Source: Lanius collurio | Taxonomy: Eukaryota; Chordata; Aves; Passeriformes; Laniidae | Assembly (NCBI GenBank): GCA_020086605.1 | Contig: JACBWW010000016.1 | Span: forward strand, 26,128,128 to 26,192,127 | DNA length: 64,000 nt | Direction of reading: 5' to 3' | Shown here: one piece after another, positions 1 to 12,100 of the stretch | Layout of the letters: every line of letters starts with the position of its first letter | Position numbering within the stretch: the first letter of the stretch is position 1 | Notes under the pieces: generated by a model | Database searches by the model: none | Told to the model about the DNA's origin: nothing | The model's input: the letters and a program-made list of their open reading frames with translations, nothing else | Position numbers and translations under genes: made by a program

Positions 1-3000
1 TTTTGTGAATGATTATATATATTTTCCTCTTAGTTTTAAGTTAGTTTGTTTTATTTGCAACATTTTTAAGACCTTTTCTGATAATCATTTTATTCCCTTG
101 TCTTCATTTTGTTTGGCAACAGATGAGCTGGCAGCAAGCCCAAAGCCTGGTAAAAGACAAATTGCTACCAGATGAAGCTGTGACTTTTACACAGAGTATG
201 TCCTCCAGCCATGGAAGAGCTTGAGGCCCAATAAAATTACCAAACTGACTGAGAAGTCAAGTTCAAGCTTTACATGAAGGCCTGCCATTAACAAAAAAAA
301 AAAAAAAAAAAACAGAATAATTCTCCAAGCAGTGAATCTAGTGATTGGGCTAATGAAGCTCCAGAAAAGCTGAAGAATCAGAAGCAGAGATAGAAATGCA
401 AATCCTTAGCAGGGCCCCCAGGCAGGCTTTAACACTTGCTGCCTCATGGGAGCAGAAAAGGCCCTCTGTTCCCCAGGAAAAAGGCAGTCACAAACCAAAA
501 TGACCCACAAGATGCACCGATCCCCCTTTCATCTTCCATGTCCAAGTTACAGCTCTGGAGCTGTGCTAGGTTACATCACTGTAGAGTGGCTCAGAACTGA
601 GCCAACGTGGGCACAGAAAGCTCCCCAGCAATCCAGCATTTGGGCCAGAGAGGAAAGTGACACTAGACAGAGTTATTGCTGCTAATGCCCATGATAAATT
701 CTTCTCTGCAGACTGTATCCTCTCAGAGGGTCAGCAAAGTGCGGTGAAGTCAGGATTGAGAAGAAGGATGTTTCTCCTGGCTACCCTCCAAGCAGACCAG
801 CATTGCCTTTTCCCCAAGATTCCTCCCTGCAGTCTTGTGAACCTATCACAGAAGCCACAAGGCACAAAATGCGAATGCTTTCCTGAACCTTGTTTCATCC
901 TTCCCAGGTTGATGCCACAGGACATCACCTTTTGTTACCCAAAATTATCAGACAAGAATTGAGGCAAACCACCTTGCAAAAATGCTTCCCCATGTTTTGC
1001 TAGGTAGATGTTTTTAGTCAAGGCTTTGGCACCCACAGGATCCTTAGAAGTCATGCAGAGAGGATCATTGCTTGCTCTAGTAGGATAGACAGAGAGGTCT
1101 GGATTTCTGTGTGTAGTAATTTTATGGTAGGTATAGAATGATTGAGTGGATATAAACCAACACTATTCTGACTTACATAACATAGGCTGGACAGCACCTG
1201 GCTGTGAACAGAGACAAAAGATGTAAAGTGAAGCCATCAGAGTCCTGGACACTCTTGAGATGCACCCTTCCCAGATTGTCTTAATGGATGGTACATCCAT
1301 GCAATGAACATTGAAAAGTAACATCAGATGGGAAGGAAAAGACTCAATAAAGAAGTAGCGTTTGGTTATAATCCTGTGTACCCAGATGTCACACGACAAC
1401 ACAAATTCCCTACAGCCTCTCCCCTGGGCTCCCATGGAGCAGCCCCCCCACAGGCAGCCATTACACCCAACTGTAAAAACCATGGGAGCATCCACGGCCG
1501 CCAAAAACACAGGGCAGGGGACCCCAGCACTGCCATTGCAGCACGCTGGAAGGTGGAGGTGAGGGAAGCTTCAAAGGGTTAAGTACAGACAATACTTTCC
1601 TGTCCTGGCGTGGGGGGGGGGGGGTGTCAGACACAGTCTAGAGAGGCCTGTCAGCCTTCATTGGCCACAGGTAATGGTATAGGGTAATTTCTTCTGATAA
1701 TGTCACCAGAAGAGGAAATCCTGCAGACTAAACTCATTAAGGTCTGAGGGGAACACTGTGAGGGGCTCTTTCTGCAGGCAGAAGGACTGTAGGCTAAGTT
1801 TGTCTGAGTAGAAGAGCATCTCTTGTGGCATATGGTTGGAAAGTTCTCAAGGATTTCAAATACCCTTCTTCGGCATATGTCAGTCTTGAAGTCCAAGTTT
1901 TCACTTTGAAGTCAAAACTCATCCCTCCTTCTAAAATGCAGCCCTCTGAGGGAAAACAAAAACACCAAAGGGAGATGGTAGATTGATGCTCAAGAGCCAG
2001 TAATTTAGAGGCATTTGAACAACTGTCATTCATTCACACTCTTCTATCAAGCAAGCAAATAAATAAGACACTACATTGCTGCAAGAGCTTGTTCCAGAGG
2101 CTGTTAAGGCTTTGAATCAAGACTGATAATGCCTTGAGTTGCTGAAGGGCAGCATCATCTGCCAAAAACAAGCACTGTTATCCTTGCAAGGCATCTGAGG
2201 TATGCACAGGATTTAGCACCTAGCTCGCCCCTCCTTTGTGCATCCTCAGGTCTGGAGGGAGTCCCTTGTGTCACAGGTAGGCGAGGGCACCACGACATAG
2301 GGCTGCCCATAGGGTGAGCAGCCAGTGCCCAGCGGGCACACATCATATGGTCAGCCCTGCCAGCCCTGCAACCACCAGCTGTTTTGACCCCGATAACCTG
2401 CACACACTGAGTGTCCAACACTTTGGCCCACACCTGCTCTCTGACCTTGAGGTGCTGCCCTGCACATTGGCAAAAGATTTGAGAAAATGTGAAGTTCCTT
2501 CTCTTCTGAGAAGTGCAGTGGGACAGGTTATCTACTCAGCTTAACAGAAAAATGCCCTTGATTTCAAAAGCAAGGCAGCCTGATCCCTGGTCTTTTATAA
2601 GAAAATATTTTGACAGTGTAACAGATGAAATTACCTAAAGCTAGGATGACTGGCATTTAATCTGATAATCCTTCCAGAAGCAATTAACTTGAAAATATCT
2701 GATAGATTTGTTCAGTGTGTTTCTCTGCTGAGGCAGTGCAGGCACAGCCCAGCTGGCATGCAGCTCTGACCTGGTCGTCTGCCGAGTCAGAGACGCCTGG
2801 GGACACTGTCCTGATCACAGTCCTCTCTTGCATCGGCACAGCAATCCCACTCCTTCCTCCACAAGACCTCTGGTTTCCACACCACTGGAGAAAAGTAGGA
2901 CTTGACACAGGCAAAATTCATTTAACTGGCTAGAGAACTTTGGCTTCATCTCAACACAAAAACCAAATGTGACTTTATACCAGAACTGGTCAGAAAAATT

Positions 3001-6000
3001 TCTGATGGAAAAGTACTTCAAATATTGGCTTGTCACAAGTGAAACAATTTAAGGAAACAATATATCATCTTTGCAGAGGTTAAGCTTTAAAATAAAGATG
3101 AAGATAAAGCATTTCCATTAAATCAAAACTTTATATTCCTACCTTTTCTTCAGGTTTTGAAATTATTGTTCTCCAATAAATTGTAAAATATAAGATCAGC
3201 ATTTCAATAAAGTGTTTTAATTTTGTTAATCAGACTGTTCAATTTTTTTTTTAGCATTTGAGATCACAGGAAACGCAGAATAAAAAAAAAAGTGTTCCAG
3301 AAGAACAGCCTAAAATCATACACTTCAGTAAAAATTAAAAGTCCTATACTTGCATTGCTGCACTTTGAAGCCTTTAACCATCTTAATGCATTATACTCTA
3401 TCCCTCAGCATATCTTAAATGTCAGCATAACCATACCTCTGGAAACAAGCATATGTATTTCATCTGTGTACATGCACACTTCCACGAGAAACCTGAAATC
3501 TGTGGAGAGAAGCCCAGTCTTGTAGACATTACTCAGGCTAAAGGGTGCTTTGACAGAGTGAGGATCATGAGATTGTTACAGGAACAGAACTGGAATTTGA
3601 TTTTTAAACACAGAACATCTACACTTGTCATCACTAAATACGCAAATAGCTTTTGCCTCCAAAACTGTAACACATTACATGAACTAAACCATTTGTCTAA
3701 GAGGCCTTTCTTAGAAATGAAAGACAAAATTAAGAGGAGCTGTCTGAGCTATCTGAAAATGCAGTAAATAGAATGACTGTGCCTGCCTTCTGGAAGTGAT
3801 GGTTTTACTTAAAATGGGTCTTCTGCATGAAGAGAAAGTCAAAAGCCTCAAAGTATGCCGGAGGCCAATTAACTAGGCATCGATTCTCTACAGAGCAGGT
3901 ATAGCATACACTGAGAACACCAGGTATGCAGACCTTTGCTGCCAAATCAGACACCCCTTTCTCTCCATGAGCAGAGCCACTCCATAGGCCATGTGCTGGC
4001 TCATGCTGCTTGATGCACACAATGGGGCTGGCACCCTCAGCTCCAGCCACCCCAGGCCCCTTCTCAACAAACCCTGTCTTAGTTCACTGTGGGCAGAGGC
4101 ATGGATCTCACTGGCACACAGGCAGGAGAGTGTGGAGCAAAGTGCCCTGAGTATCAGAACACATTTGCCATTCAGAACTCTGAAACTGGGTATTATGCTA
4201 AACCTCCCATCATCAAATGCCAACCCATGAGGTAAGTAACTGACACAGCAGAAACCTCCATTGAAGGTACTGCAAGCTGCCCCTGCAGGGATGTGCTAGC
4301 CTAAGTGACATCCTGTGGCGATGGCAGCAGGCCCAGCCCAGCCCTGTCAAAGTCAGTAGGTTCATTGCCTTCATCCTGAGGAAGACAAGCCCAATATGAG
4401 GCTGGCAGGGGCTGGATTTTTTTTTGTCAGAAGCACATTTCAGGTTGTTGAACTCTTACACAAGATATAAGGACACTATTGCTGGACCCCATGGCTACAG
4501 ATTGCAGGGCAGAGCTCTGAACAAACTTTGAGAAATGGAGTGTCAAACCTGCTGTTCAATGCACCTGTCTTTACATCATCTATCCCTGTAACTGTTTATT
4601 AGCATTGCAAACTGCACACCTGTAACCTTAAAATATGCCATCCCTCCAGTATCCCATTTGCAGAGGAAGATATTACACCCCTAACTGCATCCATCACTCT
4701 TCCAATGCTTTCCTAAAATAACTGTTTTTACTTGGGAACTTAAATGGAAAGAAGCATACATAGGTGGAGAAGAATATATTTAAACCATCACTTCTGTGCA
4801 CTGAGCTGGTCTAATTTCTGTTTCCTTCTTCATTCCTGACCATGGACTTTAAAGCCCTTTGCATCAGATCCATGAGCTTGTGCTCTTGCCCGGATACTAC
4901 CTCACATCTAAAACAAGAGAAAGAGGGTCACAAACAGACAAATCCTGCACCAATGTTACCCATGGGCACTCAGTACAGGAGGACAGTTCTTCAGGTGTCT
5001 CTGAAGGAGGTGAGAGCTCTTCTCTGGTGAACCAAGCTGGAAGGAGCCTCCCAGAATACTGTGATGTGCACCTGGCTAAAGACTGACACAAACCTTGAAG
5101 AATGCATTTTGTGGGAGCAGATGATCTCAACTGAGCTTCAAAATTATGAACTTTTTGTTGCCAGAAGGTTTTTAACTGTTCTCTGAAAGTGAGGCAGAAG
5201 GACTCTCTCTTGTCTCATCCCCTGTGAGAAAATGAGAGGTTGTGGCCAATGAAACCACAAAGATGCACTTGGAGAGCAGGCTGCCCTATCTTAACTACTC
5301 TTGGTATCAAAATGCAACTGGTGCTTACACACAGTGGGTAAAAGTAAGTCCATTTGCCAAATCAAACTGGTGAAAACATACTTGGTTCTTAATTTTCTCT
5401 TATAGTAAAAATAGAATTTTTACAAACCCTGAAAGACAGCAGAGCTAGAAAGAAGAGATGCTTCAGCTTCATTAAGCAGAACTCTTTAGTGATATGAATT
5501 TCAGAGAAAGCAGAATCCAGGAATATATGGAATATGGTTTATTAAGGCTGACCCTGAAAATAAATTCTATTTCTCTTACATACCTATTTTATTTATTTTT
5601 TCTACTCAAATAAAAGTGTTACTGTATTTGAGGTTTTAATTATGTAATTAGTAACAACAACAAATTAAAATGAATTAATCCCATTCTGATTTATTTTGCT
5701 TGCAGTGTTAAATAAGAAGTACACAAAACACAATTAAGTAATTTTAAGTCCTCTCTCTAAATAAGATCAGAAATCACTACATCTAGATTCTTTGTTTTGT
5801 AAATCTGCCTCTCAGTGTCATCAGGGGCTGGTTAAGGGGGATGTAAATGTTTGGATATTTATAATAGAGCAGTAGAATCATAATAGTATTATAGTCCGTA
5901 TAACCCTGATGGTAAGTCAGTGCTTCACTGAATTCTAAGTTTTCTTGTGTCAATCAGACCTTCTTTCCCTGAGAGTTGGTGAAATAATTTTTCTTCTGCT

Positions 6001-7380
6001 CAAGCACCAACATTCAGATTGGTGCCAAGCAACTGCAAAATATTAAACAATGAAGTGCTGCTGTATGTAAACCCAAACTGTTTTTCAGGTAATCAGCCAG
6101 AGCTGACTCCTCTTTGAGTGTTTGTCCTTGTGTATATTAAAACAAACAGTTGCTTTTAAGATTAAGGGGTCCTTCTGTCACTCTCTTGTCCTTCTGCAAT
6201 CTCAAGTTGCAGCAACAAACAGAAGCTTATCCTAGATGACCAATAGAAAAATTCATTTTCTGTTGACTTTTTTTGTGGAGTATAAAGAATATTGAGAGTG
6301 CATAATGAGAGCACAGCATCTCCTGGGCCCCAAAAAGGGGATAAGTAGTTTTGTGTAGAGCAGTGGGGTGAAGAAGACTGTGTGTTCTTAACATGCTACT
6401 TTAGTAATCAACTTCTTCAGTTACTTTTTTTTTTAACATATGCTCAGTGAAACACATCACTGCTGTCCTTCAAAGCAGAGACACAATAGCTGGGGCTGCA
6501 GCATGACTATGACTGGATCCAGATTTCCAATAATTATAACCAAGGTACTGCAGAACAACGATTTTTCCTAGAGCCACCATGAGCTCACCAATCAAAGATG
6601 CATTTTAAATCCTGACCAGTGTCTTTTCCTGTGTGAACGGGTTTGTTAAACTCAGAAAACAGCTCAAACCAAGCAGATTGACAAGAGGAGTTGTGTTAAA
6701 CTTAGCATAATATTTCCCCCATCTTGTCGCCTGCACAAAAATACTGGACTGCTTTCAGGCACTAAACTTAATAAAAGATGTCTGAGCAGAAACATACACT
6801 GTTCAGGCACTTCATTCTTCTCCAGATCAGCATCACTCTGGCACCAGGCAAAATTTCCCCATTTTGTTTTGTGTCAGTCAAGAGTTAATGCTGCCATATC
6901 AATTAAAAAATTATAAACATCAATAAGATTATGATTTCTCACTTCTACTTAGAACACTGCACTTGTTGCTACTTAAAACCTGCAGCCTCTCTACTGTCCA
7001 AAGAAACGTGTTTTATTTCAGAGCATTACAGTAGCACCTTGCAAACACCAGTTACAAATCTTGATTTACTTGTAGACCCATGCAAACATTTTGGCAATTG
7101 TAACCTGTGGGCAACAAACCAAGATCTCGTTTCTGGAGGCTCTCTGTGTTTTTCAGACCTGGTATGAATGAACCATCTTTCTTGCATGAGCTCTCTTCCC
7201 AGTTTGTCCACTTTCTAAACAAAACAACTCTACCTTGCTAGTCCCAAATGTGCTCGATCTTTAACAGATTTTTCATTTTAAATACACACACTGAGCAATG
7301 TATCAACACATAGTCATAAATTGGCTGGGGAAGAATCTGAAAGATGAATCTGCTCTGAAATTCTGATTTTGCTCTGAAAA
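1..7380. other. Gene-poor upstream region
   Basis: No confident gene or RNA was recognised here. All open frames are short (115 codons or less) and do not resemble any family I know. Landmarks are an A20 run at 293-312 and a G13 run at 1612-1624. The first 400 bases contain a decayed, coding-like stretch, described separately. The rest is AT-rich and looks like ordinary intergenic DNA. Distal enhancers of LHX8 could be here, but they cannot be recognised from one sequence. Confidence 0.6.
122..396 (+). pseudogene. Possible decayed coding remnant
   Basis: A fair splice-acceptor-like tract ends in AG at 120-121. It is followed by short open pieces in different frames: one from 122 to a stop at about 220, and one after the A20 run (about 313-396) rich in S, E, K, Q and N. 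The pieces are broken by stops and frame changes, and an AATAAA-like string lies near 230. This could be an old retroposed fragment or the eroded last exon of an upstream gene. The mammalian neighbour on this side is TYW3, but I see no convincing similarity to it. I do not recognise the protein. Confidence 0.15.
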
Positions 7381-7389
7381 GAATTTGCT

Positions 7390-8425
7390 GTTCTGTGGGG
7401 AGGGGAGCTGTCGTTCCTCACAACTGTGGCTGCCTGTGCCTCCTCGGCAGGGGCTGACGCGGCAGGGCGCCTTGGAGCCCGAGGCAGCCTCCTCCGAGGG
7501 GACTTGCAGCCGGCCGCGCTGCCTGGCTACCACTCGTCTTTGCCAAATCCCGGGCCAGCTCAAGTCCTTCCTCTCGAGGACAATCGCCAGTGCGGCCAGG
7601 AGCAGGCTGCGGCCCGGCTCGGCCCCCCGGACCCCGCGGCTGCCCTCCCGCTCGGCCCTGCACAGCCCGGGCGCCCATCGAGTCGCTCCCGCAACCGCGG
7701 AGAGTCCCGGGCCGACCTGGCCCATCCCTCGTGGCATTGACCATCTGGCGTTCCCCGTTGCCGGCCGTTGACTCTCGCCTCAGCCGCCCCCTCTCCACAC
7801 TTCCTTCCCTGTCACCTCTGTCCTTCCATCGCCTCAGCCCAGAAAGCGACCATGGCCCACGGGCCGGAGAGGGCTTGTACGAGACCCAGGGCGTGGGGGG
7901 GGTGGGACCGGTACCCTGCGAGCTGCTTACGGCGCCTGGCGAAATCGCTCAGCTGGTCACGCTGACCGCGCTGCCGCCGGGCGCGACCTCGGCCCCTCCG
8001 GGAAAGGGTTCCGGAGGAGCTGGGAGTGTACAGGGTTTCCACAATACCTGCTCGGGTCCCTGCTTAGCCTCGCCCCTTACCCGGGCCGCGCTGCGTCCTG
8101 CAGAACGAGCTGCGGGACGAGCTGCGGGACGAGCTGCGGGGGAGCAGCCGGTGCGCATGGCAGTCTGCGGCACCGACCCCAGCCGGGTGCAGCTCCGGTG
8201 GAGGGGGCTTCGGAGCAGCTGGACTGCCTGCGGGGGACAGAAATAACTCCTAGGGAAACTCTCCTGCTGCCGCACCCCTCGGGTGTTTCCCAAAGCCCGT
8301 CCAGGGAGGGGCTTCCGGATGTACCCTGTCCCCATCGACGATGGCCGAAGGAGCCAAAAACCTTCCGAACCTACAGCGGCCCCACGGGCCCCCGCATCCC
8401 CCGCACAGGCCCGGGTCTTCTGCCA
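7390..8425. promoter_or_regulatory. CpG-rich island 1 upstream of LHX8
   Basis: There is a sharp rise in G+C and in CG dinucleotides compared with the AT-rich flanks. Overlapping open frames on both strands (up to 218 codons) arise from the scarcity of stop codons in GC-rich DNA. They have low-complexity, A/P/R/G-rich translations and match no family I know. CpG islands usually mark promoters or developmental regulatory domains. This one lies about 5-6 kb before the LHX8 start and could serve LHX8, an upstream noncoding exon or an unannotated lncRNA. That role is inference. Confidence 0.55.
8105..8140. repeat. Three perfect copies of a 12-bp unit
   Basis: The unit ACGAGCTGCGGG occurs three times in direct succession inside CpG island 1, with no mismatch. 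It probably arose by replication slippage. It keeps a frame open but carries no other sign of coding. Confidence 0.9.
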
Positions 8426-9026
8426 GAGGATTATTCATCGCATAAGCAGAAGCGAAAGGAATCAGGCAGGCAGACCCGACATCTCAGGGAAACATTTCGG
8501 GCCCTCCACCATGGATGGAGTAACCGTGTTCACCAAAACCAGGACATCCTTACTACGTTATGCCTGCGTATTTATAAACAATCCGCCATGGTTTCCAGTT
8601 TGGCTTTGCCTTTCATTACGTTAGGGGCAAAATGCTCTTTTACATAATCTGATCGCTGTTCTAATTTCCTCTGTCCCCAGCACTTTCCCTGAGTAACAGC
8701 TTGACACAATTAGCACAGATACTTAAAAAGCCAACTTCTACATCAAGTGTTCGCCACAATTTCAGGAACGTAGAGATGCAACCCTTGGTATGAACAAGCA
8801 TGGCTTTTGTCCAGCTAGTATGTTCAGAGAGCAGCAACCAAGAGTTGAAATAAGGTAGATTTGAATAAATGAAGAAGTTCCACACTGGGATGCCTAAATA
8901 ACTCCCTGCACTTCTGCCCACAGTGCAAGGGCCAGCACTCTAAAAACATGCAGGGCTGCATCTCACCGCCTCACTTCATGCCATCTGCCTCCCCACCCCA
9001 GCCCCCTCACGAAGGGAAAAAAATGC

Positions 9027-9178
9027 AGAGGGGAAAAAAAAGAAGAAAAAGAAAGAAAGAAAAGAAAGAAAAGAAAGAAAAGAAAAGAAAGAAAAGAAAG
9101 AAAAGAAAGAAAAGAAAGAAAAGAAAGAAAAGAAAGAAAAGAAAGAAAAGAAAGAAAAGAAAGAAAGAAAAGAAAGAG

Positions 9179-9232
<54 letters not shown>

Positions 9233-9243
9233 GAAGAAAGAAA
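9027..9243. repeat. 217-nt homopurine GAAA-type microsatellite
   Basis: Every base on the + strand is A or G over 217 nt. The left part is built mainly on a 9-bp unit GAAAGAAAA, and the right part on (GAAA)n with a few interruptions. The Lys/Glu- or Phe/Ser/Leu-rich open frames across it are artefacts of the repeat. Long mirror-like homopurine tracts can form triplex (H-) DNA, and length is likely to vary between individuals. Confidence 0.95.
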
Positions 9244-9719
9244 TTGCATCAAATTCTAGGTCTTGGGGTAGAGGAATATAGTTAGGACATAGGAATTTTT
9301 CCCTTTGACTAATCTTGTCACTCACAACTAAGCAACACAGAGCTCTACGCTGGAAGAGTCGTGAACAAAAGCTACATGTCTGCAGCCCTGAAAGATCCTA
9401 GACCCGCAAATTGGAGACAGACAGCCTTACCCAAGGAAAGTGCATTGCACTGATTTGGAAAACAGGCCATTGGTAAGAGACTGGGTTCGTTTCCTTCCCA
9501 TTAAATCAGCCTTGAGTCAATAATTCAGAGCTAGTCCAAACTCTGCATCTTTTACCACTGACAGTAATCAGTGAGAATGCAAACTCACAGAGAGCAAGCC
9601 TGAGGGCGCCGGCTCGGTTCTTTCTTCCACAGCCCAAGACACGGCGATCTACGGATGAAAAACTTCTTGATACTTACAGGTGTGCAAACACCCAAGTAGT
9701 GCAAAGAGATGATTGAGAC

Positions 9720-10040
9720 AAGAGAGGGGCCCTTCCGGGGAAGTGAACCTTGTCCCGCACGGGTGTCGGACTTCCCTCTCCTAGCCGTCCCGCCTCTCCG
9801 AGCTCTCCTGCCGGCAGCTGCTGCGGGGAGATGGGGTGGGGCTCCACTGAGGGGACGGCGCGTCCCCGCGGTCCCCGCGGCCGCAGCGCCGCGCCCGTCC
9901 CGTTGGCAGCTTGGAGGGACCCGCCGGGCGGACGCTGGGACGCGCTGCTCGGGCACCGACAGCGTCATGCTCAGCGGGACCGGCCGGGGGTGAGCACCTC
10001 GTTCACCGCGGCCCTGGTATCGGTGCCCGTTTTTCGTAAG
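9720..10040. promoter_or_regulatory. CpG-rich island 2 upstream of LHX8
   Basis: This is a CG-rich block immediately right of the homopurine microsatellite. A weaker GC-rich shoulder continues to about 10,560. Open frames exist on both strands but have no recognisable product. It is part of the four-island cluster leading to LHX8. Confidence 0.5.
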
Positions 10041-10849
10041 CTGACCACAGTGGCGGTATTAATTTCTTACAGAAGTTGTTTTAACGGGAGAACCGGTGTC
10101 GCTGCAGAAGACTCCAGAGATAAGCACCCAGCCGCATGCACTTGCAGCACGGTGCAGTCTCTGATGAAGGAGTCCGTACGCCAACACCCTCTCGTTAAAA
10201 CAGCCTTAATTCTCCGCATTCAATATTTATTTCGTGCTGTGTCGTATCGTCAGATATTTAAGAGATCTCTCCTATGTGCAGCTGATCAGCGCTCCCACCG
10301 ACATACGTCCTGGCACTACTCTTGAGAGAGAGGAATCAGAACCAGCTGCAGTCCCCGTCGGAGGGTCCCACCAGAGTCCTCCACTCTTCTCTGCTCTCAG
10401 CCTCAGCAGGATCAGGCCAGGGCCACCCTGCCCGCCCCCGGCAGGTTTCCCTTCCCTTCTGTCTCTGCCGAGACCACGACGACCCGCCGCGGGGTGCTAC
10501 CTGACGCCCCAAAAGGGGACACATCCTTCCGAAGTGCACAGAGACGGCAGTGGGAGAGAAAGGCGCACAAGAGTCGGAAATTCTCTAGAGCCTGTGTGTC
10601 CGCCCGTTTTCATCTCTTCAGTAAACGATGTAGGGAATGTTCACTAAAATATCGAGGGCGTGTAATTTAAACAATGAAGTTTAGACTGGACTTCGGAGAG
10701 ATAGGTGATAAAGGTGCATGGGCCAAGTACGGGTGCATCCCGAATAAACAAGCCCATGTATTTCCCACTTCCACCCTGTACACGTTATCTCGTTTCTGAA
10801 CTCTTCTCAGAAATAACACCTCTCTCCGATTAGCTCGGCAAACCCGCTC

Positions 10850-12100
10850 ACCTCTTGCGAAGCCCCTCCGGCCATAGCAGTAACCCGGATCTACTGACGG
10901 ACTGTTCTCTGGACGCGTTTTCCTCCTGACTCCCCGCACCTCCCGCGCCCCGGGGTGACCGACCCAGCCTGCAGCTCCGCGTAGCCATCGGAGGGGCCCT
11001 GGCTGAGCCCTGCCAAGCACCGCACCCCCGCAGTGCGTCCCCCGCCCCGCCTCCGCTGAGACCCTCGCACTGCGCGGGGCTGCTCCGAAGCCTCGGGGCG
11101 GGCGGAGAGACCGGGGCGGCCAGTGCAGCCGCGCCCGTTCGTCACCTGGCGGATCCGAACATGGTACGAAACATGGAGATCTCCTGTACGCTGTTTTTTC
11201 TCCAATACCGCGGTATGAATATCTGCTGCTAGTAATCTCACGATCGCCGCGGGAAACAACGCACAGATTGACTTTGTTGATTCCTACCGCTGTATTTCCA
11301 GAGGGAAAAGGCGTATAAGAAGGGGGTTATTTCATATAAATCTAACCCGCAGCCCTCCTCGGAGCGCGCACCAACCTCATTAATTAACTCGTTGAAGGCG
11401 CAGGAAAAGGAACGACGAGCCTCGGCGCTGCTCCCGGCCGTGCCCGATCCGCTGCCCCCGAGCTCACCACGGACTCTGATCACGGTGGCCTGGTCGCACC
11501 GCAACGCATCCCTCGGAGCCCCCCGCCAGGTGCTCATTTTCTGTCGTGCCACCTGCGACAGACGACAGTAGTGCTGTCGTGCCTCTGTCGGTCACGGATA
11601 GGGAGATCCGCGCGGAGGGCAGGATGGGGGCTCGGCAGGATTCGCGCTGGTCTTGCTCGGAGCCGAACGCTCCCCTCTGCCCCGCCGCGACCCACGGGGC
11701 CGCCCGAACACTCGGCCGCTGGCGCCCCGACCTGCACCGCTGCAGACAGGGAGCAGAGCCTAAGGGGGGATCCTGCTGCCGGGGGGGGGGGGGGGCGGCT
11801 AGAGCCCGGCTACGAGGTGCGGTTACCGGACGCTCTGTGGGGCAGCAGCCCGTCGCTTGCGGGGCGGGTGGTCGGGCCGGGTCGAGGGCTGCATTTAGGC
11901 CGGGGGTTAAGCAAGCACACCCCGGCCCCTCGGGGAAGACGACAGAAAACCGGCTCCGGGCCAACATAGGTGTTGGCCGGGGCTGGGCCGGGGCTCCCAG
12001 GGGCTGGCTTTGTCCGTGTTTCCTGCCACCGCTCGGGGCTCTGGACGCCGGGCCGGGCGTCGGTTGTTCTGCGCCGAGCCACCGCCAAACCCAAAGCCCT
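10850..12100. promoter_or_regulatory. CpG-rich island 3 upstream of LHX8
   Basis: This is the longest CG-dense stretch of the cluster, about 1.2 kb, with an uninterrupted G run near 11,781-11,794. Frames of up to 219 codons on both strands are typical of stop-poor GC-rich DNA. It ends about 1.2 kb before the LHX8 start codon, so an upstream LHX8 promoter or 5' UTR exon is possible. No splice structure could be assigned with confidence. Confidence 0.5.

Noticed and set aside
7590..8246. 218-codon open frame on + in CpG island 1
   Set aside because: A/P/R/G-rich low-complexity translation with equally long frames on the other strand; stop-poor GC-rich DNA explains it.
8948..9325. Lys/Glu-rich (+) and Phe/Ser/Leu-rich (-) frames
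   Set aside because: Direct translation of the GAAA-type microsatellite.
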